Assembly: GCA_918244965.1 (NCBI GenBank)
Contig: CAKJYC010000067.1
Span: forward strand, 1 to 62,500
DNA length: 62,500 bases
Reading direction: 5' to 3'
From: Clostridiales bacterium
Lineage (GTDB): Bacteria > Bacillota > Clostridia > Christensenellales > CAG-138
A model generated the notes under the pieces. That model worked only from the letters and a program-made list of their open reading frames with translations, was not told the DNA's origin and ran no database searches. The translations under genes and the position numbers were made by a program. The stretch's first letter is position 1; the number at the start of each line of letters is the position of its first letter. Positions 1 to 8,671 of the stretch are shown in pieces.

Positions 1-421
1 CGAGATGATCCTGGAGCAGGAAAACGGTGTTCTCACCGTCAAGCGTCCCAGCGATGACAAGCAGCACCGCGCACTCCACGGTCTGACTCGTTCGCTCATC
101 AACAACATGGTCGTCGGCGTTTCGACCGGCTTTGAAAAGAAGCTCGAGATCGTCGGTACCGGTTACAGAGCGCAGATGGACGGCAAGGACCTCGTTCTGA
201 ACGTCGGTTACAGCCATCCGGTCAGATTCCCGAAGATGGACGGTATCGAATTTGAAACGCCCGCACCTACCAAGATCACGGTGAAGGGCATCGACAAGCA
301 GAAGGTCGGCCAGATTGCCGCAGATATTCGCAAGACGCGTGAGCCGGAACCCTACAAGGGCAAAGGCATCCGTTATGAGGGCGAATTCGTCCGCCGCAAG
401 GAAGGCAAGACCGGCAAGTAA
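1..421 (+). CDS. rplF: 50S ribosomal protein L6 (5' end cut by window)
   Basis: This is the C-terminal part of ribosomal protein L6, which sits near the base of the large-subunit stalk. The reading frame is open from base 2, so the true start lies upstream of the window; about 140 of the usual 175-180 residues are present. The L6 signature is clear: a segment reading [11 protein letters not shown], then GYSHPV, and a C-terminal [10 protein letters not shown] followed by a basic tail. It is followed at 21 bases by rplR, in the standard spc-operon order. The family assignment is certain; only the start is missing. Confidence 0.97.
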   Translation, partial: EMILEQENGVLTVKRPSDDKQHRALHGLTRSLINNMVVGVSTGFEKKLEIVGTGYRAQMDGKDLVLNVGYSHPVRFPKMDGIEFETPAPTKITVKGIDKQKVGQIAADIRKTREPEPYKGKGIRYEGEFVRRKEGKTGK

Positions 422-442
422 GGTAGAAAGGAGTAACGTAGA

Positions 443-811
443 ATGTTTTCTAAGATCGATAAGAATTCTGTTCGCAAGGCGCGTCATCACCGTCAGCGCA
501 GGAATCTGAACGGCACGTGCGAGCGTCCGCGTCTCAACGTCTATCGCAGCACGAACCACATCTATGCGCAGGTCATCAATGACGTCGACGGTAACACTCT
601 GGTTGCTGCTTCTACTCTTGACGCAGAGATCAAGGGCCAGCTCGAAGGCAAGGACAAGAAGGAAGCTGCAAAGCTCGTCGGAAAGCTCATCGGAGAGCGC
701 GCGCTCAAGAAGGGCGTGAAGAAGGTCGTTTTCGACCGCGGCGGTTATCTGTACACCGGTCGCGTCCAGGCGTTGGCCGAGGGCGCAAGAGAAGCCGGCC
801 TGGACTTCTGA
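443..811 (+). CDS. rplR: 50S ribosomal protein L18
   Basis: Ribosomal protein L18, 122 residues (normal length), binds 5S rRNA in the central protuberance. The basic N-terminus with [11 protein letters not shown] and [18 protein letters not shown] is typical, as is the C-terminal [26 protein letters not shown]. The ATG at 443 is preceded by an AAGGAG site about 10 bases upstream. It lies between rplF and rpsE, with 12 bases to rpsE, as expected of the spc operon. Confidence 0.98.
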   Translation: MFSKIDKNSVRKARHHRQRRNLNGTCERPRLNVYRSTNHIYAQVINDVDGNTLVAASTLDAEIKGQLEGKDKKEAAKLVGKLIGERALKKGVKKVVFDRGGYLYTGRVQALAEGAREAGLDF

Positions 812-823
812 GGAGGAAACGAA

Positions 824-1339
824 ATGAGAAACGACAGAGAAAGAAAGTTCGAGAAGGAAGTTCCCGAATTCAAGGAAAGACTCGTAGCGATCAACCGCGT
901 TGCGAAGGTCGTCAAGGGCGGCAAGAACTTCCGCTTTACGGCGCTGATGGTTGTCGGCAATGAGAACGGCAAGGTCGGCGTGGGTCTCGGCAAGGCTGTG
1001 GAAATCCCCGAAGCAGTCCGCAAGGGCATCGAGGATGCAAAGCGCCACATGATCGAGGTTCCGGTCGTCGGCACGACGATCCCGCATCAGGTGGAAGGCA
1101 AGTACGGCAAGGGTCACGTTCGTCTGCTCCCCGCAGAAGAAGGTACCGGCGTTATCGCGGGCGGTCCCGCGCGTGCAGTCCTTGAGGCGGCAGGCATCCG
1201 TGACATCCGCACGAAATCCTACGGCTCCAACAATCCGTCCAACTGCGTCAAGGCAACGCTGAACGGACTTGCTCAGCTCCGTACCGCAGAACAGATCGCT
1301 GCACTCCGCGGCAAGACCGTGGACGAGATCCTGAACTGA
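824..1339 (+). CDS. rpsE: 30S ribosomal protein S5
   Basis: Ribosomal protein S5, 171 residues, part of the mRNA entry and decoding region of the small subunit. It has the N-terminal double-stranded RNA-binding fold (around [15 protein letters not shown] and FTALMVVGN) and the C-terminal S5 domain ([17 protein letters not shown]). The start is preceded by GAGGAGG. Gene order rplR-rpsE-rpmD is the canonical one. Nothing is unusual in length or motif. Confidence 0.98.
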   Translation: MRNDRERKFEKEVPEFKERLVAINRVAKVVKGGKNFRFTALMVVGNENGKVGVGLGKAVEIPEAVRKGIEDAKRHMIEVPVVGTTIPHQVEGKYGKGHVRLLPAEEGTGVIAGGPARAVLEAAGIRDIRTKSYGSNNPSNCVKATLNGLAQLRTAEQIAALRGKTVDEILN

Positions 1340-1352
1340 GGAGGACAAAGCA

Positions 1353-1535
1353 ATGTTGAAAGTTACTTTGGTCAAGAGCCCGATTTCCAGCCTGCGCGAT
1401 CAGCAGGACACGGTCAAGGCGCTCGGTCTCCACAAGGTCAATCAGACCGTCGTGAAGCCGGACAACGCCTGCATCCGCGGACAGATCTTCAAGGTCAAGC
1501 ACCTTGTCAAGGTCGAAGAAGTCGAAGAAGCATAA
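1353..1535 (+). CDS. rpmD: 50S ribosomal protein L30
   Basis: Ribosomal protein L30, 60 residues, the normal bacterial size. The sequence carries the family core [19 protein letters not shown] followed by [10 protein letters not shown]. It starts at an ATG after GAGGAGG and sits 13 bases behind rpsE and 15 bases before rplO, so it is part of the same transcript. The C-terminus is acidic (KVEEVEEA). Confidence 0.97.
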   Translation: MLKVTLVKSPISSLRDQQDTVKALGLHKVNQTVVKPDNACIRGQIFKVKHLVKVEEVEEA

Positions 1536-1550
1536 GAGGAGGGTCAACGT

Positions 1551-1991
1551 ATGAAGATCCATGAATTGAGACCGGCGGAAGGTGCGAAGCACAGCCCCAA
1601 GCGTTTGGGCCGCGGCACGGGTTCCGGTATCGGCAAGACCTCCGCAAAGGGCAACAAGGGCCAGAAGGCCCGCAGCGGCGCAAAGAAGAACGGATTTGAA
1701 GGCGGCCAGATGCCTCTGGCGCGTCGTCTCCCGAAGCGCGGCTTCTACAATCATTTTGCGAAGGAATACACCATCATCAACATTTCCGACCTGAATGGGT
1801 TGGAGAACGGCACCGAGGTTACCGGCGAGCTCCTGAAGGAGCTTGGCATCATCGGCAAGCTCGAAAAGGACGGCCTGAAGGTTCTGGGCAACGGAGAGCT
1901 CACCAAGAAGCTCACCGTCAAGGCTGCGAAGTTCTCGAAATCCGCGGAGGAAGCCATTAAGAACGCAGGCGGAAACGTTGAGGTGATCTGA
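1551..1991 (+). CDS. rplO: 50S ribosomal protein L15
   Basis: Ribosomal protein L15, 146 residues, a large-subunit assembly protein. The start [22 protein letters not shown], the glycine-rich [17 protein letters not shown] segment and the [17 protein letters not shown] motif are diagnostic. Its TGA stop overlaps the ATG of secY by one base (TGATG), which suggests translational coupling to the translocase gene, a conserved arrangement. Confidence 0.98.
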   Translation: MKIHELRPAEGAKHSPKRLGRGTGSGIGKTSAKGNKGQKARSGAKKNGFEGGQMPLARRLPKRGFYNHFAKEYTIINISDLNGLENGTEVTGELLKELGIIGKLEKDGLKVLGNGELTKKLTVKAAKFSKSAEEAIKNAGGNVEVI

Positions 1992-3373
1992 TGTTCAGCA
2001 CATTTGTCAACGCGTTCAAGATTAAGGACCTCCGGAAGAAGATCCTGTACACGGTTCTTCTGATCGTGGTCTACCGCCTCGGCAGCGCGATCCCGATTCC
2101 GGGCGTCAACCTCGTCGCATGGCAGCAGGCAACCTCGCAGATGTCTGCGATGTCCGACTTCATGAGCATCATGTCGGGTTCTGCGTTCTCGCAGTTCACG
2201 ATCTTTGCAATGGGTATTTCGCCTTACATCACGGCGTCCATTATCCTGCAGCTCTTAACGATTGCGATCCCCGCTCTTGAGCGGATGAGCAAGGAAGAAG
2301 ACGGCAGACAGAAGATCGAGCGCATCACCCGCTACGCGGGCGTCGGCCTCGCGGTCGTCCAGGCGATCGGCATCGTGGTTTCCTTCGGTTCCGCAAGCGG
2401 CGTGGAGCTCGTTTCCAGAGCGGGCGGGCTGTACGTCCTGAGACTGATCATTATCGCGATCTGCGCAGCGGCAGGTACGGCATTCCTGATGTGGCTCGGC
2501 GAGCGCATCACCGAGAAGGGCATCGGCAACGGCATCTCCATGCTGATCTTTGCCTCGATCGTCTCCCGCGTGCCTGACTTCTTCAAGCAGCGCATCAGCG
2601 CGATCGCAGCGGCGCCCGGCGAAGTCATGACCTGGGTGAAGCTCCTGCTCACGATTGCAGTCATCCTTGCGCTCATCGCTTTCGTCGTCTACATCGACAA
2701 GGCGGTTCGCAAGATCCCGGTGCAGTATGCGAAGCGTGTCGTCGGCCGCAAGATGTACGGCGGTCAGAACACGCACCTTCCGATGAAGGCCAACGCAAAC
2801 GGCGTTCTGCCTCTGATCTTCGCAATGACGATCATGCAGTTCCCGGAGATGATCATGCAGTTCTTCAAGCAGGGCGGCGGATTCATGAACTTCTGGTATC
2901 GCTGGATGGTCTCCTCTCCGAGAGTGTGGGACGCAGCGTCCGGCACCTATGCAGCGACCAGCGTCATGAAGGCGACGAACATCAACTACGTCGGGATCCA
3001 GTACGCGCCGTTCGTGTACTACCTGATCTACTTCCTGCTGATCATCGCGTTCGGTTACTTCTACACCTCGATCACGTTCAACCCGGTTGAGATGTCGAAG
3101 AACCTGCAGCAGAACGGCGGCTTCATCCCCGGCATCCGTCCGGGCAAGCCGACCGGCGAGTACCTCGGCAAGATCTCGAACCGCCTGACGCTGTTCGGAT
3201 CGCTGTTCCTCGCGGTCATCGCGATCGTTCCGACGATCATTCTGAACATGATGGGCGTTACGAACATGTTCGGCGCAACCTCGGTTCTGATTATGGTCAG
3301 CGTCGCGCTTGAGACGACGGAACAACTCGAATCCCAGATGCTCATGCGTCACTACAAGGGATTCCTGAACTAA
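1991..3373 (+). CDS. secY: Protein translocase subunit SecY
   Basis: SecY, 460 residues, forms the ten-helix protein-conducting channel in the membrane and works with SecA, SecE and SecG. Visible features: N-terminal KDLRKKILYTVLLIVVYRLGSAIPIPG, a plug-region segment, the SecA-contacting cytoplasmic loops (for example KRVVGRKMYGGQNTHLPMK) and GFIPGIRPGKPT in the last large loop. It overlaps rplO by one base and ends five bases before adk. No good Shine-Dalgarno precedes adk, so adk may depend on secY translation. Confidence 0.98.
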   Translation: MFSTFVNAFKIKDLRKKILYTVLLIVVYRLGSAIPIPGVNLVAWQQATSQMSAMSDFMSIMSGSAFSQFTIFAMGISPYITASIILQLLTIAIPALERMSKEEDGRQKIERITRYAGVGLAVVQAIGIVVSFGSASGVELVSRAGGLYVLRLIIIAICAAAGTAFLMWLGERITEKGIGNGISMLIFASIVSRVPDFFKQRISAIAAAPGEVMTWVKLLLTIAVILALIAFVVYIDKAVRKIPVQYAKRVVGRKMYGGQNTHLPMKANANGVLPLIFAMTIMQFPEMIMQFFKQGGGFMNFWYRWMVSSPRVWDAASGTYAATSVMKATNINYVGIQYAPFVYYLIYFLLIIAFGYFYTSITFNPVEMSKNLQQNGGFIPGIRPGKPTGEYLGKISNRLTLFGSLFLAVIAIVPTIILNMMGVTNMFGATSVLIMVSVALETTEQLESQMLMRHYKGFLN

Positions 3374-3378
3374 CTGCT

Positions 3379-3999
3379 ATGAAACTGATCTTCTTAGGCC
3401 CGCCGGGTGCGGGAAAAGGAACACAGGCAGAGCGCATTGCGGAGCGATTTCAGATCGCGCACCTCTCCACCGGTGACATGCTGCGTGCAGAGATCCGCAA
3501 TGCCACTCCGCTGGGTGCGGCGGCAAAGGCATATATCGACCGCGGCGAGCTTGTTCCGGACAGTGTCATCATCGACATGGTCCGCGAGCGCATCACGCGG
3601 GAGGATTGCAAAAACGGCTTCCTTTTAGACGGTTTTCCGAGAACGGTCATTCAGGCTGAAGCGCTTGCGGAATTCACCGATATTGATCACGCGGTCAACA
3701 TCGACGTTCCGAGCGAGCGGCTGGTGGCCCGCATCTCCGGGCGCAGAATGTGCCCCGGCTGCGGTGCGGCGTACCACGTATCCATGCATGCCGATCCGAA
3801 CTGCCGTAAATGCGGTGCGACGCTTTATCAGCGCGACGACGACCGCGAGGAAACGGTCGCAAACCGCCTGAAGGTCTATACGGAAAAGACAGCGCCGCTC
3901 ATCGCCTTCTATGAGGCGGCGGGCAAGCTGGTCACCGTGGACGGCGATCAAAACGTCGATGCGGTGACGGAAAGCATTCTGAAAGGGCTCGGCGCATGA
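3379..3999 (+). CDS. adk: Adenylate kinase (zinc-binding type)
   Basis: Adenylate kinase, 206 residues, catalyses ATP + AMP to 2 ADP in the cytoplasm. The P-loop GPPGAGKGTQ is near residue 7 and the AMP-binding region is at LSTGDMLR. The LID domain carries four cysteines (CPGC and, after a spacer, CRKC), so this is the long, zinc-stabilised form common in Gram-positive bacteria. Its stop overlaps the map start by four bases (ATGA). The secY-adk-map order is conserved in Firmicutes. Confidence 0.98.
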   Translation: MKLIFLGPPGAGKGTQAERIAERFQIAHLSTGDMLRAEIRNATPLGAAAKAYIDRGELVPDSVIIDMVRERITREDCKNGFLLDGFPRTVIQAEALAEFTDIDHAVNIDVPSERLVARISGRRMCPGCGAAYHVSMHADPNCRKCGATLYQRDDDREETVANRLKVYTEKTAPLIAFYEAAGKLVTVDGDQNVDAVTESILKGLGA

Positions 4000-4754
4000 T
4001 CACGATCAAGTCTGCGCAGGACATCGAACGGATGCAGGCTGCGGGCAAGGTCGTGGAGGACACCCTGAAGCTTCTGGAACGGAGCGTACGGGTCGGGATC
4101 ACCACGGCTGAGCTCGACCGGATCGCGGAGGAGTACATCCGAAGCCGAGGCGCGTATCCGACGTTTCTGCATTACAACGGGTATCCGAAGGCGGTCTGCA
4201 TTTCGGTCAACGAACAGGTCGTGCACGGGATCCCCGGCAAGCGGAAGCTCCGCGACGGCGACATTGTCAGCTGTGACGTGGGCGCAACGCTGAACGGATT
4301 CGTCGGAGACGCGGCAAGGACGTTCCTGATCGGGGATGTCGATCCGGCGACGCAGGACCTCGTCCGCGTCACGCGAGAATGCTTCTTTGAAGGGCTGAAG
4401 TACTGCCGGGTCGGGTATCGCATTTCGGATATCTCGAAGGCGATCCAGAAGCACGCGGAATCCCACGGCTACGGGGTGGTCCGCGAGCTGGTCGGCCACG
4501 GCGTCGGACGGGTGCTCCATGAGGACCCGGAGGTTCCGAACTTCTATTCGCCGAGAGCGCGGCAGCGTCTCGAAGCGGGCATGACCATTGCGATCGAGCC
4601 GATGATCAACCTCGGCACAGCGAAGGTCTGGCAGCTTGACGACGGATGGACGGTGGTGACGCAGGACGGCAAGCCGTCCGCGCATTACGAGAACTCCGTG
4701 GCGATCACCGACGGCGATCCGATCCTTTTGACCTGCTCGGAGGCGTTCGTATGA
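3996..4754 (+). CDS. map: Methionine aminopeptidase, type I
   Basis: Type I methionine aminopeptidase, 252 residues, removes the initiator methionine from new proteins using two metal ions. The metal-ligand motifs are present in order: VSCDVGATLNGFVGDAART (two Asp), GHGVGRVLHEDPEVPN (His), IAIEPMI (Glu) and HYENSVAI (Glu). No N-terminal zinc-finger extension is present. The start ATG overlaps the adk stop, and the stop overlaps the next gene's start, so translation of the three genes is probably coupled. Confidence 0.98.
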   Translation: MITIKSAQDIERMQAAGKVVEDTLKLLERSVRVGITTAELDRIAEEYIRSRGAYPTFLHYNGYPKAVCISVNEQVVHGIPGKRKLRDGDIVSCDVGATLNGFVGDAARTFLIGDVDPATQDLVRVTRECFFEGLKYCRVGYRISDISKAIQKHAESHGYGVVRELVGHGVGRVLHEDPEVPNFYSPRARQRLEAGMTIAIEPMINLGTAKVWQLDDGWTVVTQDGKPSAHYENSVAITDGDPILLTCSEAFV

Positions 4755-5023
4755 TGTACGAACCGCTGGAGGAGGGCGAGATCGTCCGCTCACGCGCAGG
4801 ACGGGATCGGGGCCGCGCGTTCGTGGTCATCAAGGTCCTCGATGCGGAGTATGTGCTCCTCGTCGACGGCAGACTCAGGACGCTTGAACGTCCCAAGAAA
4901 AAGAAGCGCAAGCACCTTTTGAAGGCTTCCGAAGCGCGGATGGAACTGAACGGACGGCTGCTCGATGCGGACTTCCGGAAGTTCCTCCGAGCCGAAGGGT
5001 TCCAAAACGACCGAACAGAGTAA
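4751..5023 (+). CDS. KOW-domain RNA-binding protein (L14e-like)
   Basis: A 90-residue basic protein with an N-terminal KOW-like segment (EEGEIVRSRAGRDRGRAFVVIKVL) followed by a lysine stretch (RPKKKKRKH). Proteins of this kind, often described as L14e/L6e/L27e-like, lie between map and infA in many Clostridia; the exact role is not established. I place the start at 4751, overlapping the map stop (ATGATG), because a longer frame upstream only reads through map. A second ATG at 4754 is possible. Ribosome association is inferred from domain and position. Confidence 0.85.
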   Translation: MMYEPLEEGEIVRSRAGRDRGRAFVVIKVLDAEYVLLVDGRLRTLERPKKKKRKHLLKASEARMELNGRLLDADFRKFLRAEGFQNDRTE

Positions 5024-5035
5024 GGAGGGATATCG

Positions 5036-5257
5036 TTGTCCAAACAGGATGTCATTGAAGTGGAAGGCGTCGTCACAGAAGCATATCCGAACGCGATGTT
5101 CGAGGTAAAGCTCCCGAACGACCACAAGATCCTAGCGACCATCTCTGGCAAGCTGCGCATGAACTACATCCGCATCCTTCCCGGCGACAAGGTCACCGTA
5201 GAGCTTTCGATGTATGATTTGACCCGCGGCCGCATCACCTGGCGCGCGAAGAACTGA
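5036..5257 (+). CDS. infA: Translation initiation factor IF-1
   Basis: IF-1, 73 residues, an OB-fold protein that binds the ribosomal A site during initiation. The sequence [19 protein letters not shown] and the C-terminal [17 protein letters not shown] are typical. The start codon is TTG at 5036, preceded by AAGGAGGG; no ATG lies in a suitable position, and TTG gives the exact family N-terminus. Position between the KOW gene and rpmJ is conserved. Confidence 0.97.
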   Translation: MSKQDVIEVEGVVTEAYPNAMFEVKLPNDHKILATISGKLRMNYIRILPGDKVTVELSMYDLTRGRITWRAKN

Positions 5258-5289
5258 GAAGACAGTAAAAGATTTAAAGGAGAAAAGCT

Positions 5290-5403
5290 ATGAAAGTCAG
5301 ACCGTCTGTGAAACCCATTTGCGAGAAGTGCAAGATCATCAAGCGCAAGGGCCGCGTCATGATCATTTGCGAGAATCCGAAGCACAAGCAAAAGCAGGGC
5401 TGA
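5290..5403 (+). CDS. rpmJ: 50S ribosomal protein L36 (zinc-ribbon form)
   Basis: L36, 37 residues, the smallest large-subunit protein. It starts at ATG 5290 after AAAGGAG and ends with TGA at 5401-5403. The zinc ligands are present: CEKC near residues 11-14, Cys at about 27 and a His five residues on, so this is the zinc-containing (C+) paralogue. The start [11 protein letters not shown] is the family consensus. Confidence 0.96.
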   Translation: MKVRPSVKPICEKCKIIKRKGRVMIICENPKHKQKQG

Positions 5404-5419
5404 TCCCATTGGGAACAAA

Positions 5420-5456
5420 CTTGCGGGGCGGCTGGCACGCATGTGCAACCCGCAAG
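5420..5456 (+). promoter_or_regulatory. Hairpin in the rpmJ-rpsM spacer
   Basis: The 101-base spacer between rpmJ and rpsM contains an 8-bp inverted repeat, CTTGCGGG (5420-5427) with CCCGCAAG (5449-5456). Inside it is a second small repeat, GCAC with GTGC. There is no T-run, so it is not a standard terminator. It could be a processing site or an r-protein control element; the sequence alone does not decide. Confidence 0.45.
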
Positions 5457-5504
5457 CCTATATAGATCCAATTTTCAAAATTATTACGGAGGTAGAGAAA
5501 CGAT

Positions 5505-5873
5505 ATGGCACGTATTGCTGGCGTAGACCTTCCGAGAGATAAGCGAGTCGAGATCGGCTTGACCTACATCTACGGAATCGGTCAGACAACCGCTTCCAAG
5601 ATCCTCGCAGAAACCGGGATCGACCCCGACACCCGCGTTCGTGATCTGGAAGAGAACGATGTCAACAAGATCAGAGATTATATCGACCACAACCTCAAGG
5701 TTGAGGGCGATTTGAGACGCGAAACCTCGATGAACATCAAGCGGCTGGTGGAGATCGGCTGCTATCGCGGGGTTCGTCACCGCAAGGGCCTGCCCGTTCG
5801 CGGACAGTCCACGAAGCAGAACGCTCGTACCCGCAAGGGTCCGAAACGCACGCAGGGCGGCAAGAAGAAGTAA
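5505..5873 (+). CDS. rpsM: 30S ribosomal protein S13
   Basis: Ribosomal protein S13, 122 residues, in the small-subunit head contacting the P-site t[24 protein letters not shown] is the family N-terminus; the C-terminal [23 protein letters not shown] is the basic tail that reaches the tRNA. A GGAGGT site lies 11 bases upstream. It opens the rpsM-rpsK-rpsD-rpoA-rplQ (alpha) group. Confidence 0.98.
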   Translation: MARIAGVDLPRDKRVEIGLTYIYGIGQTTASKILAETGIDPDTRVRDLEENDVNKIRDYIDHNLKVEGDLRRETSMNIKRLVEIGCYRGVRHRKGLPVRGQSTKQNARTRKGPKRTQGGKKK

Positions 5874-5887
5874 GGAGGAGCTGAAAA

Positions 5888-6292
5888 ATGGCAGGAAAAG
5901 CGAAGATCAAGAAAGTCACAACGCGCAAGCGTCGTGAAAAGAAGAACATTGAGCGCGGCGCCGCGCACATTCGCTCCTCTTTCAACAACACGCTGGTGAC
6001 CATCACCGACACGCAGGGCAACGCGATTTCGTGGTCCAGCGCAGGTTCCCACGGCTTCCGCGGGTCCCGCAAGTCCACGCCGTTTGCCGCGCAGGTCGCA
6101 TCCGAAGCGGCGGCAGTCGCTGCGATGGAGCATGGTCTCAAGACGGTTGAAGTTTATGTAAAGGGCCCCGGCTCCGGCCGTGAGTCCGCGATTCGCGCAC
6201 TCCAGTCCGCAGGTCTGCAGATCGTCTCCATCAAGGACGTGACGCCGATCCCGCATAACGGCTGCCGTCCGCCGAAGCGCAGAAGAGTGTAA
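5888..6292 (+). CDS. rpsK: 30S ribosomal protein S11
   Basis: Ribosomal protein S11, 134 residues, forms part of the mRNA platform of the small subunit. [22 protein letters not shown] and [18 protein letters not shown] are the conserved signatures, and the C-terminal PPKRRRV is typical. It begins 14 bases after rpsM with an AAGGAGG site and is followed by rpsD. Confidence 0.98.
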   Translation: MAGKAKIKKVTTRKRREKKNIERGAAHIRSSFNNTLVTITDTQGNAISWSSAGSHGFRGSRKSTPFAAQVASEAAAVAAMEHGLKTVEVYVKGPGSGRESAIRALQSAGLQIVSIKDVTPIPHNGCRPPKRRRV

Positions 6293-6306
6293 GGGAGGAT
6301 TCCAAA

Positions 6307-6933
6307 ATGGCAAGATATACCGGTTCCGTTTGCAGACAGTGCCGCAGAGAAGGCACCAAGCTGTTTCTGAAGGGCGACAAGTGCTACACCGAAAAGTGCC
6401 CGATGACCCTTCGCCATACCCCTCCGGGAATGCACGGCCAGGGCAGAAAGAAGCAGTCCGAGTACGGTCTGCAGCTTCGTGAGAAGCAGAAGGTCCGCCG
6501 CGCATACGGCATCCTCGAATCCCAGTTCCGCAAGTACTACGACATGGCGTCCAACATGAAGGGCGTCACCGGTGAGAACATGCTGTCTCTCATCGAGCGC
6601 CGTCTTGACAACGTCGCGTACCGGCTGAACTTCGGCGAATCCCGCCCGATGGCGCGTCAGATGGTCACCCACGGCCACGTTCTGGTGAACGGCAAGAAGG
6701 TCGACATCGCGTCCTATCAGGTCAAGGTCGGCGACGAGATCACCGTCCGTGAGAAGAGCCGTGAGATCCCGTTCTTCAAGACGCTCCGTGAGGAAGGCGC
6801 AAAGCGCACCATTCCGCAGTGGCTTGAGCTGGATGCGGAAAACCTCAAGGGCCGTGTCGTTGCGCTGCCGAAGCGTGAGGATATCGACCTGACGATCGAA
6901 GAACACAACATCGTCGAGTTCTACTCAAGATAA
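6307..6933 (+). CDS. rpsD: 30S ribosomal protein S4 (zinc-finger form)
   Basis: Ribosomal protein S4, 208 residues, a primary 16S rRNA binder. The N-terminus has four cysteines (C9, C12, C26, C31), so this is the zinc-binding form. The S4 RNA-binding motif lies around [33 protein letters not shown]. In many Bacillota rpsD is elsewhere; here it is inside the alpha operon between rpsK and rpoA, as in other Clostridia. The start follows GGGAGG. Confidence 0.97.
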   Translation: MARYTGSVCRQCRREGTKLFLKGDKCYTEKCPMTLRHTPPGMHGQGRKKQSEYGLQLREKQKVRRAYGILESQFRKYYDMASNMKGVTGENMLSLIERRLDNVAYRLNFGESRPMARQMVTHGHVLVNGKKVDIASYQVKVGDEITVREKSREIPFFKTLREEGAKRTIPQWLELDAENLKGRVVALPKREDIDLTIEEHNIVEFYSR

Positions 6934-6980
6934 GCCGAACAGGCGAACCGTAACGACATCACCGAAGGAGGGTATCATAC

Positions 6981-7922
6981 ATGATAGAAATGGAAAAGCC
7001 CAGACTCGAATGCGTTGCAAGCACGGCAAATTACGGCAAGTTCGTCGTGGAGCCGCTTGAGCGCGGGTTCGGCACAACGTTGGGCAACTCGATGCGTCGA
7101 GTTTTGTTAAGCAGTCTTCCCGGTGTTGCTGCAACGTCCATTCGCATTGACGGAGTGCTGCACGAGTTTTCGACGATCGAGGGCGTCAAGGAAGACGTCA
7201 CCGAGATCATCCTGAATCTCAAGCAGCTCATCTGCAAGCTGCATACCGAGGAACCGAAGAAGGTCGTCATCGACGCGCTCGGTCCCTGCGAGGTCAAGGC
7301 GGGCGACATCCTTCCGGACGCCGACGTCGAGATCATCAATCCGGATCTGCATCTTGCGACGATCGACGCGAACGGTCGTCTTCACATGGAGATTGTGCTC
7401 GATCACGGCAGAGGCTATGCCGTGTCCGACCGCAACAAGCGGGCCGACATGCCCATCGGCGAGATCGCAGTCGACTCCATCTTCACCCCGATCACGAAGG
7501 TCAACTTCACGGTTGAGAACACGCGTGTCGGTCAGATCACGGACTTCGACAAGCTCACGCTTGAGCTTTGGACCGACGGCAGCATCCAGCCCGAAGAGGC
7601 TGCGTCGCTGGCCGCGAAGATCCTGACCGAGCATCTGCTCCTGTTCATCCATCTGACGGAGCATGTGCAGGATGTCGAGATCCTGAAGGAGAAGGACGAC
7701 AAGAAGAAGGAAAAGATCCTGGAGATGAACATCGAGGACCTCGATCTTTCGGTCCGCTCCTACAACTGCCTCAAGCGTGCAGGCATCAACACCGTCGAGG
7801 AGCTGGTGCAGCGTGACGAGGACGAGATGATGAAGGTTCGCAATCTCGGACGGAAATCTCTCGAAGAAGTACAGCAGAAATTGGCGCAGTTGGGTCTGTC
7901 CCTGCGCACGAACGAAGATTAA
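6981..7922 (+). CDS. rpoA: RNA polymerase alpha subunit
   Basis: RNA polymerase alpha subunit, 313 residues. The N-terminal dimerisation and assembly domain covers about residues 1-230 ([18 protein letters not shown] is diagnostic). The C-terminal domain that binds UP elements and activators covers about 245-310 ([21 protein letters not shown] ... [14 protein letters not shown]). An ATG at 6981 follows AAGGAGGG. The 47-base gap after rpsD is the largest in this part of the operon. Confidence 0.98.
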   Translation: MIEMEKPRLECVASTANYGKFVVEPLERGFGTTLGNSMRRVLLSSLPGVAATSIRIDGVLHEFSTIEGVKEDVTEIILNLKQLICKLHTEEPKKVVIDALGPCEVKAGDILPDADVEIINPDLHLATIDANGRLHMEIVLDHGRGYAVSDRNKRADMPIGEIAVDSIFTPITKVNFTVENTRVGQITDFDKLTLELWTDGSIQPEEAASLAAKILTEHLLLFIHLTEHVQDVEILKEKDDKKKEKILEMNIEDLDLSVRSYNCLKRAGINTVEELVQRDEDEMMKVRNLGRKSLEEVQQKLAQLGLSLRTNED

Positions 7923-7934
7923 GGAGGAAGCACA

Positions 7935-8453
7935 ATGGCAAACCGTAAATTGGGGAAACCCTCTGACCAGCGTGTTGCATTGCTCAGAAATCAGACCACG
8001 GCGCTTCTCTGGAACGGCAAGATCATCACGACCGAAACGCGCGCGAAGGAAATTCGCAGCATTGCCGAAAAGCTCATCACGCTTGCAGTGAACGAGTATC
8101 AGAACAGCGAGACCGTCGAGAAGGAAACGTACAACGAGAAGGGCCAGATCGTCAAGGCCGAGAAGCAGCAGGATCTTCCCAGCAAGCTGCATGCCCGCCG
8201 TCAGATCATGGCATATCTGTACGACATTCCGGAACCCAGAAAGGAAAAGGACGGCAAGGTTGAGACCAAGAGCGATTACAAGGAGCGTACCAAGGACAAC
8301 CGCCACCCCGTCGTGGAGAAGCTGTTCCGTGAGATCGCACCGAAGTACGACGCACGCGCCAAGGAAGGCAAGAAGGGCGGCTACACCCGCATCACCAAGC
8401 TCGGACCGCGCCGCGGCGACGCAGCCGAAATGGTCGTTTTAGAGCTTGTCTGA
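7935..8453 (+). CDS. rplQ: 50S ribosomal protein L17 with internal insertion
   Basis: Ribosomal protein L17, the last gene of the cluster. The core is standard: [17 protein letters not shown] at the N-terminus and [23 protein letters not shown] at the end. It is 172 residues instead of about 115-130, because roughly 50 charged residues are inserted between about residues 55 and 115. Similar longer L17 forms occur in Clostridia. A strong terminator follows directly. Confidence 0.96.
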   Translation: MANRKLGKPSDQRVALLRNQTTALLWNGKIITTETRAKEIRSIAEKLITLAVNEYQNSETVEKETYNEKGQIVKAEKQQDLPSKLHARRQIMAYLYDIPEPRKEKDGKVETKSDYKERTKDNRHPVVEKLFREIAPKYDARAKEGKKGGYTRITKLGPRRGDAAEMVVLELV

Positions 8454-8469
8454 ACAAAGCCCAAACACA

Positions 8470-8496
8470 AGGAGCCGAGCAATCGGCTCCTTTTTC
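8470..8496 (+). terminator. Rho-independent terminator of the ribosomal cluster
   Basis: A 9-bp stem, AGGAGCCGA paired with TCGGCTCCT, encloses a 4-base loop and is followed by a T-run. It lies 16 bases after rplQ and ends the ribosomal operon. Confidence 0.92.
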
Positions 8497-8602
8497 ATAC
8501 GTCGAACCGTCCGAAACAGGGAGGACATCGACCGCAGAAGCGTGCAATTCGTGTGATTTCGCCGTCATTCCGGCTTTTTGATCGCTTTTTCCTTATTGCC
8601 GC

Positions 8603-8631
8603 TTGCAATACGCCGGCGGTCATGGTATATT
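8603..8631 (+). promoter_or_regulatory. Sigma-A-type promoter for the lipoprotein gene
   Basis: TTGCAA (8603-8608), a 17-base spacer and TATATT (8626-8631) lie about 40 bases upstream of the ATG at 8672. Confidence 0.7.
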
Positions 8632-8671
8632 GTATCTGTGATATGATCGTTTTGGGAAAGGGGAATACAGT

